From positions 273,720 through 337,719 of the forward strand of contig NZ_JBITMQ010000013.1 of assembly GCF_044466355.1 (NCBI RefSeq): DNA of 64,000 nucleotides, read 5' to 3'. The notes under the pieces are model-generated. The model had not been told where the DNA came from, did not search any database, and saw nothing but the letters and a program-made list of their open reading frames with translations. Positions 22,795 to 32,800 of the stretch are shown here, one piece after another (position 1 is the first letter of the stretch; every line of letters begins with the position of its first letter). Origin of the DNA: Actinophytocola sp044466355 (GTDB taxonomy: Bacteria > Actinomycetota > Actinomycetes > Mycobacteriales > Pseudonocardiaceae). The translations under genes and the position numbers were made by a program.

Positions 22795-22988
22795 TGCGCG
22801 CCAAGCTCCCGAAGCTGTCGCCCGCCGCCGCCCGCGAGCTGGCGCTCGCACTGTTCCTGGTGCTAGCCGCCGTGTTCCTGACGGTTGGCACTGCCGCCAT
22901 CTACCCGCCCGCGGGCTGGCTCGTCGCCGGGGTGTGCACCGCCGTGCTGGCCGTGCTGTTCCTGTTCGGGGATGAGGAGTCGCCGTGA
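22794..22988 (+). CDS. Small two-helix membrane protein (64 aa)
   Basis: ATG overlapping the terL stop. Two membrane helices (about residues 15-36 and 41-58) with a short loop and a short acidic end, a holin-like topology, but located between terminase and portal rather than near the endolysin. Role open. Its stop overlaps the portal GTG. Confidence 0.55.
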   Translation: MRAKLPKLSPAAARELALALFLVLAAVFLTVGTAAIYPPAGWLVAGVCTAVLAVLFLFGDEESP

Positions 22989-24310
22989 GGCTGTCGCGCC
23001 GTTTGGTGACTGGCCGCAAGGCTTTGCTTCGCCCGCCCGGTTGGGATCTCACTGCGTCGCGTTCTGCGTTCGGGCTGCTGCCGTGGGATTCCCGGGAGCA
23101 GGCGGAGCCCGAGTTCGCCGGGATGATCCAGGCTGCTTACAAGAAGAACGGCATCATCTTCGCGCTGAACCTCACGCGCATGCTGATCTTCAGTGAGGCT
23201 CGATTCCAGTACCGCCAGATCCGCAAGGGTCGGCCGGGGGACCTCTTTGGAGGCCCAGCGCTGGCAAAGCTCGAGCGCCCCTGGCGCGGTGGCACGACGG
23301 GTGACCTGCTGGCCCGGATGATCCAGAAGGCCGACCTGAGCGGCACCGCGTTCTGCGTTGACCGTCCGCACGGCCTGGCTCTCCCCAACTCCCAGTACAT
23401 GACGATCGTCCTGGGGTCGCACGGCGAGCCGGTCGAGAGCGGCGACGACCTCGACGCCGAGGTACTTGCCTACGTCTACGACCCGCGACCGGGAGTGGCC
23501 GAGCCCGAGATCCTGATGCCGGACGAGGTCGCGTGCTTCGCGCCGATCCCCGACCCTGACTTCCGGTTCCGTGGCATGAGCTGGGTCACGCCGGTCATGG
23601 ACGAGCTGGAGTCCGACCAGGCCGCCACCAAGCACAAGTGGAAGTACTTCTCGCAGGGCGCCACCGGGCGCATGGTCGTCACGGTCGACAAGGACATGAC
23701 GCCGGAGCGGTTCGAGAAGTACAAGCACGACATCGACAAGCGCACCAAGGGCGCCAGCAACGCCTACAAGACCCTGTACCTGGGCGGCGGTGCGGACGCG
23801 AAGGTCGTCGGGGCTGACCTGAAGAACCTTGACTTCCGCGCGGTGCAAGGCGCCGGGGAGACCCGGGTCGCCGCCGCGGCCGGAGTGCCGCCAGTCATCG
23901 CTGGATTCTCCGAGGGCCTGCAGGCCGCCACGTACAGCAACTACGGCCAGGCGCGCAGGCGATTCGCCGACGGCACGCTGCGCCCGCTGTGGCGGAACGT
24001 GGCCGGGTCGCTTGCGTCCATCGTGGACGTCCCTGCTGACGCCGAACTCTGGTACGACGATCGAGACATCGCGTTCCTCCGTGAGGACAAGAAGGACTCC
24101 GCGGAGATCCAGTCCACCGAGGCACAGACGATTCGCAACCTTCTGGACGCTGGGTACACGCCCGAGTCCGTGACTGCTGCCGTACAAGCCGGCGACTGGT
24201 CCCTTCTCACGCACACCGGCCTGTTCAGCGTTCAGCTGCAGAAGCCGGGTGAAACCGCCAACACGGGCACCTCGGCAGGGGGCCCCAACCCCGCCCCGCC
24301 GGAGGAGTAG
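22985..24310 (+). CDS. HK97-family portal protein
   Basis: 441 residues, within the usual family range. Features include the N-terminal clip-side segment, the DLSGTAFCVDRP region, ELESDQAATKHKWKYFSQG and the C-terminal AAAAGVPPVIAGFSEGLQA loop with the long tail. Forms the dodecameric DNA gate at one capsid vertex. GTG start overlaps the previous stop; followed 6 bases later by the protease. Confidence 0.92.
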   Translation: MRLSRRLVTGRKALLRPPGWDLTASRSAFGLLPWDSREQAEPEFAGMIQAAYKKNGIIFALNLTRMLIFSEARFQYRQIRKGRPGDLFGGPALAKLERPWRGGTTGDLLARMIQKADLSGTAFCVDRPHGLALPNSQYMTIVLGSHGEPVESGDDLDAEVLAYVYDPRPGVAEPEILMPDEVACFAPIPDPDFRFRGMSWVTPVMDELESDQAATKHKWKYFSQGATGRMVVTVDKDMTPERFEKYKHDIDKRTKGASNAYKTLYLGGGADAKVVGADLKNLDFRAVQGAGETRVAAAAGVPPVIAGFSEGLQAATYSNYGQARRRFADGTLRPLWRNVAGSLASIVDVPADAELWYDDRDIAFLREDKKDSAEIQSTEAQTIRNLLDAGYTPESVTAAVQAGDWSLLTHTGLFSVQLQKPGETANTGTSAGGPNPAPPEE

Positions 24311-24315
24311 CCACT

Positions 24316-25029
24316 GTGGACACGAAGAGTCTGCGCGTCGAGCTGAAGGACGCCGACGAGGACAAGGGCGAGGTGACCGCGGTCTTCTCGACCCTCGACG
24401 TCGAGGACAAGCACGGCGACGTCACGCTGAAGGGCGCGTTCGAGGACGGCGCCGAGGTGCTGATCTCGGCGTACCAGCATGAGAGCTGGATGGGTTCGCT
24501 GCCAGTCGGCAAGGGTGTCATCCGGGAGACCAAGACCGAGGCCGTGTTCAACGGCAAGTTCTGGCTGGACACCCAGACGGGTGCTGACCACTTCCGCGCC
24601 GTCAAGCACGCGGGTGACCTCATGGAGTGGAGCTACGGCTACGACGTCGTGAAGGCGTCCTTCGGGGAGCATGAGGACCGGTCGGTCCGTTTCCTCGAGA
24701 AGCTGAAGGTCCACGAGGTGTCCCCGGTGCTCATCGGTGCCGGAGTCAACACACGCACGCTGGCGACCAAGAGCGCCGGCATGAAGTTCACCGATGAGGG
24801 CCTGGCGGTCGTGGCCGCCGTGGAGTCCTACATCGATCGCGCCGCGGACGTCATGGCGAAGCGGCAGGAGAAGGGCAAGGCCCTGGGTGCGGAGAGCACC
24901 GAGGTGACCGAGCGCGTGCACGCCGCCCTGAAGCGGCTGGCCGAACTGCTCGACGCCGAGCCCACCCCCGAGAACGAGGCCGACATCGCGCGGGAGATCG
25001 CGCGACTCGCGGCCTTCGAACTCGGCTGA
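24316..25029 (+). CDS. HK97-family prohead protease
   Basis: 237 residues, GTG start. The U35 fold is recognisable from AVFSTLDVEDKHGDVTLKGAF, the catalytic His in YQHESW and the Ser in EVSPVLIGAG. It cleaves scaffold parts during head maturation. The C-terminal 60 residues are a charged helix. Lies between portal and capsid as expected. Confidence 0.92.
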   Translation: MDTKSLRVELKDADEDKGEVTAVFSTLDVEDKHGDVTLKGAFEDGAEVLISAYQHESWMGSLPVGKGVIRETKTEAVFNGKFWLDTQTGADHFRAVKHAGDLMEWSYGYDVVKASFGEHEDRSVRFLEKLKVHEVSPVLIGAGVNTRTLATKSAGMKFTDEGLAVVAAVESYIDRAADVMAKRQEKGKALGAESTEVTERVHAALKRLAELLDAEPTPENEADIAREIARLAAFELG

Positions 25030-25061
25030 CCACTTCCAATACGCCTGTCCAAGGAGGACAC

Positions 25062-26294
25062 GTGGCATTCAAGAAGCTGGACGACGTCCAGTCCGCGATC
25101 ACGGAGAAGTCGAAGACGCTGCACGCGGTGTTCGACGAGGCCGGCCCGGAGATGGACCTCGACAAGGTCAAGACGCTGTCGGGTGACTCCCGCGCCAAGG
25201 CCGCCGAGATCCGCAAGATGAACGACGAGCTGACGGACCTCGGCAAGCAGCGCGACGACCTGCTCGCCGTGCAGAAGGCCGCCGACGCCGCCCGCGAGCA
25301 GAAGGGCCAGGATGGCCCGGGCGAGCGCGAGGACCGCCGCCCCGACCGTGACCGCGAGTACAAGTCGTTCGGTCAGCGGTTCATCGAGTCCGCACAGTAC
25401 AAGGCGTGGACCCCCAACTCGGGCGAGCTGAAGACCACGCACATCGACGTCGAGCTGAAGACGCTGTTCCAGCGCACCGACGGTTGGTCCCCCGAGGTCC
25501 TCCGGTCGGGCCGGGTGGTGCCGATCGCGACCACGCCGATCGACGTGCTGGACCTGTTCCCGGTCGTGACGACCAGTCAGTCCGCGAACAAGTACATGCA
25601 GGAGACCGTCTACACCAACAACGCGGCCGAGCTCGCCGAGGCGGGACTCTACCCCGAGTCCGCGTTCAAGGTCGTCGAGGTCACTGACCCGATCCAGAAG
25701 ATCGGTAACTCCCTGCCGATCACGGACGAGCAGCTCGAGGACGAGAGCCAGGCGAAGTCCTACGTCGAGGGCCGTCTGCTCTTCGGTCTGCGCCAGCGGC
25801 TGAACACGCAGGTCCTCGTCGGCAACGGCACCTCGCCGAACCTGCGCGGTCTGCTCAACGTCGTGGGCATCCAGACCCAGGCCAAGGGTACCGACCCGGT
25901 GCCGGACGCCGTGTACAAGGCGATGGTCAAGGTGATGACCGGGACCGGCCAGGCCGTGCCCAACGCGTACGTGACCAACCCGCTGGACTGGCAGGAAGTC
26001 CGACTGCTGCGCACCGCCGACGGCATCTACATCTGGGGCTCGCCCTCGGAGGCCGGGCCGGACCGCATCTGGGGCCTGCAGGTCGCGCTCGCGCAGGGCC
26101 TGACCGAGAACACCGGTGTGGTCGGCGACTTCGCCAACTTCGCCGAGCTGGTGGCCCGTCGCGGCGTCGAGCTGAAGACGACCGACTCGCACGCCGACGA
26201 CTTCCTCAACGGCAAGCAGCGCATCCGCGCCGACGTGCGCGTGGGCGTCACCTTCTACCGCCCGACCGCGTTCGCGACGGTCACCGGCATCTGA
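25062..26294 (+). CDS. Major capsid protein (HK97 fold) with N-terminal scaffold domain
   Basis: 410 residues, GTG start behind AAGGAGGACAC. Residues 1-100 are a charged coiled coil, the delta domain that acts as a built-in scaffold and is removed by the protease. The remainder follows the HK97 capsid pattern, including ETVYTNNAAELAEAGLYPES, QLEDESQAKSYVEGRL and RADVRVGVTFYRPTAFATV at the end. No separate scaffold gene is present, consistent with the fusion. Confidence 0.93.
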   Translation: MAFKKLDDVQSAITEKSKTLHAVFDEAGPEMDLDKVKTLSGDSRAKAAEIRKMNDELTDLGKQRDDLLAVQKAADAAREQKGQDGPGEREDRRPDRDREYKSFGQRFIESAQYKAWTPNSGELKTTHIDVELKTLFQRTDGWSPEVLRSGRVVPIATTPIDVLDLFPVVTTSQSANKYMQETVYTNNAAELAEAGLYPESAFKVVEVTDPIQKIGNSLPITDEQLEDESQAKSYVEGRLLFGLRQRLNTQVLVGNGTSPNLRGLLNVVGIQTQAKGTDPVPDAVYKAMVKVMTGTGQAVPNAYVTNPLDWQEVRLLRTADGIYIWGSPSEAGPDRIWGLQVALAQGLTENTGVVGDFANFAELVARRGVELKTTDSHADDFLNGKQRIRADVRVGVTFYRPTAFATVTGI

Positions 26295-26360
26295 TCCTCC
26301 GGCCCCGGGCTGTCTCCTGCCGACGGTCCGGGGCCGGACCCCAGTCCCGAAAGGACACTC

Positions 26361-26573
26361 ATGGCTGTCATCGAGCCCGGCAAGGTTATCCCGGGCGCCG
26401 GTCTGGACGCGCCGCTGCGCAACGCGGGCGCCCCGACCGTCAACGTGACGTTCCTCGGGGTGGCGGTGGTCGGCTCGCTGTTGATCGACACGACCAACGG
26501 CAAGCTCTACATCTGCACCGCGACGAACGGGACGTCCACCATCACCTGGACCGTCGTGGGGACGCAGGTCTGA
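26361..26573 (+). CDS. Small beta-rich head protein, possible capsid decoration protein
   Basis: 70 residues, ATG behind GAAAGGACACTC. Beta-rich with little charge (PTVNVTFLGVAVVGSLLID, LYICTATNGTSTITWTVVG). Small beta-rich proteins directly after the capsid gene are often head decoration or fibre-like proteins; this is inferred from position and composition. Confidence 0.55.
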   Translation: MAVIEPGKVIPGAGLDAPLRNAGAPTVNVTFLGVAVVGSLLIDTTNGKLYICTATNGTSTITWTVVGTQV

Positions 26574-26767
26574 TGCCGGACGGAAAGCGCCTGTGGCGCA
26601 CCGCTGACGGCGGCCTGGTCGAGGACGGGCACCCCGCCGCGGTCTCGCTGGCGTATGGCGCGGACGACGCGCTGTCCCCCGAGGACGCCGCCGCGCTCGC
26701 CGAGCAGAAGGCCGCGAAGCCCGCCGCCAACAAGGCCCGCCGACCCGCCGAGAACAAGGGACGCTGA
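26573..26767 (+). CDS. Hypothetical head protein with basic tail (64 aa)
   Basis: ATG overlapping the previous stop. Acidic Ala-rich helix in the middle and a basic Lys/Arg/Ala tail (AANKARRPAENKGR) that would suit DNA or capsid contact. No family recognised. Lies between the decoration candidate and the head-tail connector. Confidence 0.55.
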   Translation: MPDGKRLWRTADGGLVEDGHPAAVSLAYGADDALSPEDAAALAEQKAAKPAANKARRPAENKGR

Positions 26768-26769
26768 GC

Positions 26770-27393
26770 ATGGCCACCCTCGACGTGCTGACCCTGGCCG
26801 AAGGCAAGGCCGCCGTGAAGCAGACCGCCACCACCGCCAGCGATGACGAGATCAAGCGGTGGATCACCGCCGTGTCGCTGCGGCTGGATGAGCTGGTCGG
26901 CCCGGTGGTACGCCGCGCGGTCACGGACGAACTCGACGGGGGTGACTGCTCCGTCTTCCTCACCAAGTACCCAGTCGCCTCGATCACCTCGGTCAAGGAG
27001 TACGACCGGGACGGTACGGAGACGGTGCTCACCGCGGAGACCAACCCGGTCAAGCCCGCCGACGGCTACCGGACCCGGAAGTACTCCGGCGACCCGACCC
27101 TGCTCGGCAACGAGCTGCTGCGCCGGGACACCGGCTACGCCGCCGAGTTCGCCGCGGGCGAGGGCAACGTCGTGGTCGAGTACACCGCCGGTCGGTTCGC
27201 CACCACGGCCGACGTCGACGAGCGGTTCAAGGCCGCCGCCAAGCTGATGATGAAGAACGTCTGGCGGTCGGAGATGACCGCGACACAGAACGTCGACGAG
27301 TACGACGTGCCGCAGTCCAACTTCCCGACCTACGTGATCAGCAAGGCCGTGAAGGACCTGTTCCCGGGCGAGCTGCAGGGGCACTACCTGTGA
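26770..27393 (+). CDS. Head-tail connector (adaptor) protein
   Basis: 207 residues. N-terminal helices (KAAVKQTATTASDDEIKRWI, LRLDELVGPVVRRAV) and a central beta-region follow the gp6/gp15-like adaptor pattern of siphoviruses that attaches under the portal. Position directly after the head genes supports this. The stop overlaps the next GTG. Confidence 0.75.
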   Translation: MATLDVLTLAEGKAAVKQTATTASDDEIKRWITAVSLRLDELVGPVVRRAVTDELDGGDCSVFLTKYPVASITSVKEYDRDGTETVLTAETNPVKPADGYRTRKYSGDPTLLGNELLRRDTGYAAEFAAGEGNVVVEYTAGRFATTADVDERFKAAAKLMMKNVWRSEMTATQNVDEYDVPQSNFPTYVISKAVKDLFPGELQGHYL

Positions 27394-27839
27394 GCGGCGC
27401 GGGAACGAGTCTGATCGCGTTCAAGACCGCGCTGGTCGACCGGCTCGGCGAGCGCCCCGGACTCGCGGGTGTCGCCGTGTTGTATGCGCGGTCCGATGTG
27501 GATTCTCTGCCTGACGAGGCCATCTGGCTGGAGAAGGCCGAGACCGAGTCGCTGGAGTTCCCCGCGTTCCGGCCGACCAAGATGGAGCTGCAGGAGGTCT
27601 ACGACCTCGACGTCACGGTCCAGGTCCGGCTGACGCAGGGCCAGACCCAGCGGCAGGCCGACGCCCGCGCGCTCGAGCTTCTCGCCGAGCTGCAGCAGCA
27701 GCTGGCCGAGGCTCCGCAGCTCTGCGACGACATCCAGTGGGCGAAGCCCGAGAGCTGGAAGTACCACGGCGGCCAGCTCGACTCGGGCCACGGCTGCCGC
27801 TTCGACATCGTCGTCCGCGTCCACGCGCGGATGGAATGA
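27390..27839 (+). CDS. Probable tail terminator / tail completion protein
   Basis: 149 residues, GTG overlapping the connector stop. Mixed alpha/beta pattern: IAFKTALVDRLGERPGLAGV, then VYDLDVTVQVRLTQ and HGCRFDIVVRVHARME, as in lambda gpU-type or HK97 gp10-neighbour proteins that cap the tail tube. Identified by order and fold pattern, not by a unique motif. Confidence 0.6.
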   Translation: MSGAGTSLIAFKTALVDRLGERPGLAGVAVLYARSDVDSLPDEAIWLEKAETESLEFPAFRPTKMELQEVYDLDVTVQVRLTQGQTQRQADARALELLAELQQQLAEAPQLCDDIQWAKPESWKYHGGQLDSGHGCRFDIVVRVHARME

Positions 27840-27856
27840 CCCAAGGAGATACCAAC

Positions 27857-28039
27857 ATGCGCGTGGTCTACGTAGGACCGCACGACGCCGTCGAGGTGCC
27901 CGAGCTGGGCCTCGTCGTGCGCCGGGGCGAGCCGGTCGAGGTGCTCGACGGCGACGCCGAACAGCTGCTGAAGCAGGACGTCTGGGACGCCGCTCCCGCC
28001 GCGAAGGCTCCGGCCGCCAAGAAGGGGAGTGACGCCTGA
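27857..28039 (+). CDS. Hypothetical small tail-region protein (60 aa)
   Basis: ATG behind AAGGAGATACCAAC. First 40 residues form beta strands (MRVVYVGPHDAVEVPELGL), followed by an Ala/Lys-rich tail. No family recognised. The stop overlaps the tail tube ATG. Confidence 0.55.
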   Translation: MRVVYVGPHDAVEVPELGLVVRRGEPVEVLDGDAEQLLKQDVWDAAPAAKAPAAKKGSDA

Positions 28040-29010
28040 TGGCTGTCAGCGACAAGGCGCAGCTGGGCGCCAAGACCGAGACGACCTACGGCACCAGCGC
28101 CGCGCCGGTCGACAAGTTCTTCGACTTCGTGTCGGAGTCCGCCGCGTTCGAGCAGACCCGAATCGAGTCATCCAGCCTCCGAGCACAGTCCCGCGTGATC
28201 ACCACGGACAACTGGGCGCTGGGCAGCCAGTCCGTGTCGGGTGACTTCGACATGGAGCTGCGGCCGAAGGGGCAGGCGTTCTGGCTGGCGCACGCAATCG
28301 GAACCGCGGTCACCTCGCAGCCCGACGCCGCCGGCAACCCGACGGTGTACCTGCACACGATCACCCCAGCCGCGCTCCCGCAATCGTTCACACTGCAGAT
28401 CGCGAAGCCGGACATCGCCGACACGGCGCACCCGTTCACGTACACGGGCTGCCGGGTCAGCGACTGGGAGCTGACCTGCGAGGTCGACTCGTTCGCGCAC
28501 CTGAAGCTGTCCTTCCTCGGACAGGCCGAGTCCACGGCGACCGCGCTGGCTGTCGCGTCCTACCCGACGGGCAACAAGCCGTACACGTTCGTGCAGGGCA
28601 CGATCACGGTGGCGGGGTCGGCCGCGAAGGTGAAGTCGTTGTCGCTGCAGGGGGCCAACAACCTCACTGACGACCGGGTCTTCCTCGGCTCGACGCTCCG
28701 GGACCGCCCGGAGGAGAACGCGCTGCGGGAGTACACCGGGTCGCTGGAGGCCGAGTTCAACGGGCTCACCCAGTACAACCGGTTCGTCCAGGGTACCGAG
28801 GCCGAGGTCGTGCTGCTGTTCGAGGGCGCGACGATCTCCTCGACGTACAAGTACCAGTGCAAGATCACGATGAACGTGCGGTTCGACGGGGAGACCCCGA
28901 AGGTCGGCGGCCCGGAGATCGTGCAGGCACCGATGCCGTACAAGGTCATCAACAACGGGACGACCTCGATCAAGGTCGAGTACCAGACCACGGACACCAC
29001 CGCGGCCTGA
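28039..29010 (+). CDS. Major tail (tube) protein
   Basis: 323 residues, ATG overlapping the previous stop. Starts with the KTETTYGTSAAPV segment often seen in phage tail tube proteins and is beta-rich throughout, with SGDFDMELRPKG and TGSLEAEFNGL segments in the inner ring region. Polymerises into the tail tube. It precedes the chaperone genes in the normal order. Confidence 0.85.
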   Translation: MAVSDKAQLGAKTETTYGTSAAPVDKFFDFVSESAAFEQTRIESSSLRAQSRVITTDNWALGSQSVSGDFDMELRPKGQAFWLAHAIGTAVTSQPDAAGNPTVYLHTITPAALPQSFTLQIAKPDIADTAHPFTYTGCRVSDWELTCEVDSFAHLKLSFLGQAESTATALAVASYPTGNKPYTFVQGTITVAGSAAKVKSLSLQGANNLTDDRVFLGSTLRDRPEENALREYTGSLEAEFNGLTQYNRFVQGTEAEVVLLFEGATISSTYKYQCKITMNVRFDGETPKVGGPEIVQAPMPYKVINNGTTSIKVEYQTTDTTAA

Positions 29011-29029
29011 CGCGTCGAGGGGGGCCCGC

Positions 29030-29440
29030 ATGATCGATGTGTCGAAGACGTCCATCGACGACATGCGGGCCCTCCTCCGCGAGATCAAGAAGCTGGCCCC
29101 GGAGACCCGGAAGAAGCTGCAACGCAAGCTCCGCGCGTCCGTGAACAAGACCGCCGCGAAGATCCGCACCAAGCAGCCCAAGCAGTCTGGGTTGCTGCGG
29201 CGCCGGACCCGCGCGGGCGCACGGGCTGGCCGGGCCGAGATCCGCGCGCGGGCACCGTACTCGCGCATCGTCGAGCGCGGCGGCAAGCACCCCGTGTTCG
29301 GCGAGAAGGACAAGGCGAAGTGGGTCTACCAGGAGCCGCAGCCCGCCATCTTCCCGACGGTGGTCGAGGACCAGCCCACCTACTTCAACGACGCCAACCG
29401 GGCCCTTGCTGAGGCCCTGAGGGAGATCAAATTCCAATGA
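29030..29440 (+). CDS. HK97 gp10-like neck/tail completion protein
   Basis: 136 residues. A basic helix-rich start (LLREIKKLAPETRKKLQRKL) then SGLLRRRTRAGARAGR and APYSRIVERGGKHP, as in the HK97 gp10 family. It stands after the tail tube gene instead of before it, a less usual order. The stop overlaps the chaperone GTG or ATG region. Confidence 0.7.
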   Translation: MIDVSKTSIDDMRALLREIKKLAPETRKKLQRKLRASVNKTAAKIRTKQPKQSGLLRRRTRAGARAGRAEIRARAPYSRIVERGGKHPVFGEKDKAKWVYQEPQPAIFPTVVEDQPTYFNDANRALAEALREIKFQ

Positions 29441-29718
29441 CCCCGCGCAAGGCAGGCGCGGCCGACAAGGGCCGTGTGACCGTGGACATGAACGACCTCA
29501 CATGCTCGGAGATCGAGCAGGTTGAGGACCTCATCGACGCGTCGATCGTGTCCGTGATGGACCCGAACGGTAGGCAGGGCAAGGCGATGCGCGCGCTTGG
29601 CTTCGTCGTCGCAAAGCGCACCAACCCGGAGCTGACCTACGAGCAGGCCGGTGACCTGCGGGTTTTTTTCAAGATGCCGAGCCCGGCCAGCGAGAAGGAC
29701 AGCGCGACCGGCTCCTGA
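29437..29718 (+). CDS. Tail assembly chaperone, short form (gpG-like)
   Basis: 93 residues. Acts with the frameshifted long form as chaperone of the tape measure protein. ATG overlapping the previous stop. The slippery T run lies in codons 76-78 (GTT TTT TTC), 16 codons before the stop. Classified by the gene order tail tube, chaperones, tape measure and by the overlapping second frame. Confidence 0.8.
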   Translation: MTPRKAGAADKGRVTVDMNDLTCSEIEQVEDLIDASIVSVMDPNGRQGKAMRALGFVVAKRTNPELTYEQAGDLRVFFKMPSPASEKDSATGS

Positions 29719-29858
29719 CCAGCGTCACCCTCACCCGCCACTTCGGACTGTCCCTTTCGGACGTTCGTAGCTTGCGGCAGTGGGAGGTCCAGGCACTGCT
29801 TGACCTGCGCGACAAAGAACTCACCGCCGCGGCGCGGGCACAGCAGCAGAGGAGGTAG
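29437..29858 (+). CDS. Tail assembly chaperone, long form by -1 frameshift (gpGT-like)
   Basis: If ribosomes slip -1 at 29663-29670, the first 78 codons join 62 codons of the second frame up to the stop at 29856. The added part (LTSVTLTRHFGLSLSDVRSL, then a helical end) has no start codon with a ribosome site of its own and is typical of the T part of phage chaperone pairs. Expected product 140 residues. The stop region supplies the GGAGG used by the tape measure gene. Confidence 0.8.
29663..29670 (+). promoter_or_regulatory. Slippery sequence for the programmed -1 frameshift
   Basis: Seven T followed by C. In the zero frame the codons are GTT TTT TTC; slippage of TTT TTC by one base back keeps pairing. 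This is the only such T run in the tail genes. Confidence 0.8.
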
Positions 29859-29860
29859 CG

Positions 29861-32800
29861 GTGGCTAGCTCCCAGCGCGACGTGGTGGTCCGGTTCCTCG
29901 CGAACACGCAGCAGCTGGACAAGGGCGGCAAGGCCGCCGAGGGTCGGCTGCAGGGGATCGCCACCAGCCTGCAGGGAATCGCCGCGCTCGGCGCCGTCGT
30001 CGCCGGTGTGAACTTCTTCAAGACCGCGATCGACGAGGCACGCGACGCCGAGCGCACCGGCCGCAAGACCGAGGCCGTGCTGCGGTCGACGGGGCAGCAG
30101 GCGCACGTCACCGCGGACCAGGTCGGCGAGCTGGCGGAGTCGCTGTCCAATAAGGCCGGTGTCGACGACGAGGTCATCCAGCAGGGCGAGAACGTCCTGC
30201 TCACCTTCACCAAGATCCGCAACGAGGTCGGCGAAGGTAACAACATCTTCGACCAGACGACCGCCGTCTCGCTGGACATGGCCGCCGCGCTGGACCGGAC
30301 CGGCGACGCCGGAGCCTCGCTGCAGGAAAACATCATCCGCGTCGGCAAGGCGCTCAACGACCCGATCAGGGGGCTCACCGCCCTGACCAAGGTCGGCGTC
30401 AGCTTCACCGAGCAGCAGCGCGCACAGGTCACCGCGCTGGTCGAGTCGGGCGACATCCTCGGCGCGCAGAAGATCATCCTTCGCGAGCTGCAGACCGAGT
30501 TCGGCGGGATGGCCGAGGCGTCCGCGGACTCGACCGACAAGGCGATCGTCAGCTGGGGCAACCTCGCCGAGTCCGTCGGCATGAAGGTCATGCCCGCCGT
30601 GAACGCGGTGTCTGACTGGGCGCTGCGCACTGGCGTTCCCGCGCTGGGCAGTGTGGCCGACACGGTCGGGGACGTCGTGATCCCCGCGTTCGGCGGCCTG
30701 GTGTCGGTGGTCAAGGACGTCATCGAGCTGTGGCAGGACCTGCCGTCACCGGTGCAGAACGCCGCAATCGCCATGGGCCTGTGGGCCGTGGCGGGCGGCC
30801 GGGTGCAGAGCATGCTCGCCCCGCTCCGTTCCGGAACGCGCGGCTTCGGCGACGACGTTCGCACGGCGATGGGCGCGTTCGACGTGAACCGGGTGACCGG
30901 CACGTTCATGGCGCTGGAGGAGCGCCTGCCGGTCGTCGGCCGGATGGGCGAGTCGTTCCGTCGGGCGCGCGGCGACGTGTCCACCTTCGGCTCGACCATG
31001 AAGGGCGTCGGCGCCGCCGGGTTCACCGGCATGCGCGCGGCGGCCGGCGGGTTGATGGGCATCCTCGGCGGGCCGTTCGGGCTCGCGCTGGCTGGCGTCA
31101 CCGCGGCTGTGTCGCTGTTCACGAGCAGCAACGCCGAGGCGGAGGCGCAGCAGCAAGCGTTCGCGGACGCCTCCAAGGATGTGGCCAAGGTTCTCCAGGA
31201 GGAGAACAACGCGCTCAACGAGAAGACCCGCACAGCGGGCGCCGCGGCGCTGGAGGAGAAGCGGCTCCTTGAGACGGCTGAGCAGCACGGCATCAACACG
31301 GCCTTGCTTACCGACGCGTACCTCGGCAACAACGAGGCGCGCAAGCAGGTCAACGAGTCCATCCGTGGGCAGATCCAGGCGCTGAACGATCTTCAAGATG
31401 CCGCGCTGGACCCCGATAGCGAGACGTTCGACCCGAACCGGGCTGCCGGATACCAGCGTGAGATCGAGGCCCTGCAGCGGCTGCAGACGGAGATCGACGG
31501 CGCGGTGGGCACGCGGGAGAAGTCGTCGGCCGCGATCGACCGCGAGGCTCGGGCCGCCAGAGAGGCCACCGCCGCGCAGTACGGCGTCGCCGGTGCGCAG
31601 TCCGCCGCGAGCCAGTCCACCAACCACATGAAGGTGGCGACGGAGGAACTCGGCGGCGAGTACGACGACACGAAGACCGCGCTAGAGAACCTCACCGAGG
31701 CCCTGCGTGCGTACAACGGCGAGGCCATCAACGCGATGGAGGCTGAGGAGCGCTGGTTCGCCACCGAGGATCAGCTCACCGAGTCGATCAAGCGTAACGG
31801 CACCACGCTTGACATCAACACCGAGAAGGGCCGCGAGAACCGGGACAACCTGCAGTCTCGCGCCCAGGCCGCGAAGGACATGTTCATCGCCGACCTCAAC
31901 AACGGGGTGGCGATCGACAAGGCCACGGCCAAGTACCACAAGAACATCGGTCAGCTCAAGGCGTCCGCGGGTCAGATGGGCCTGAACGAGAAGGCCGCCA
32001 ACGAGATCATCGACACGTACGGCGCCATCCCGAAGGATGTGTCCACAAAGTTCACGCTCAAGGGTGTGTCCGATGTGGACGCCAAGCTTAACCGGTACTC
32101 GGCGTCGCAGTACCTGCTGTCGCACGGTACGCCGATCACCCCGGCCAACCTGCGCGCCGTGCAGAAGGACCTGAAGATGGGGTCCTACGCGACGGGCGGC
32201 GAGGTCACCGGGCCGGGCTCGGCTACGTCGGACGACATCCTCGCGTGGTTGTCGAACGGCGAGTTCGTCCAGCGTGCCGCCGCGGTGCAGTACTACGGCC
32301 CGGGATTCATGGCCGCGCTGAACGACAAGCAGATCCCGCGCGAGGCGCTGCCGGGCTACGCCAAGGGCGGCGCGGTGACGTGGCCGTTCGGCATCGACAT
32401 CTCGAAGACCAAGATCCCGGACCCGATCCAGGCCGCAATCGCTGCGGCCGGAAGCGTCGGCGGCGGTAGCGGGGTGCAGCGCTGGGCCCCGCTGGTGCTG
32501 CAGGTGCTGCGCATGCTCGGCCAGTCGTCCGGGCTGCTGCCGAACGTGCTGCGCCGGATGAACCAGGAGAGCGGCGGCAACCCGCGGGCCATCAACCTGT
32601 GGGACAGCAACGCCCGCAAGGGCACGCCGTCGATCGGTCTCATGCAGACGATCGGCCCGACCTTCGCCGCGTACGCCGGACCGTTCCGGTCGCGAGGGAT
32701 CTACGACCCGCTGGCCAACATCTACGCGGGCCTGAACTACGCGATCAACCGGTACGGCTCGCTCAAGTACGCGATGGACAAGCCGGGCGGGTACCGCAAC

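Noticed and set aside
24828..27053. Minus-strand open frame of 741 codons opposite the protease and capsid genes
   Set aside because: Mirror of the third-position G+C bias of the capsid region, with no recognisable domain.
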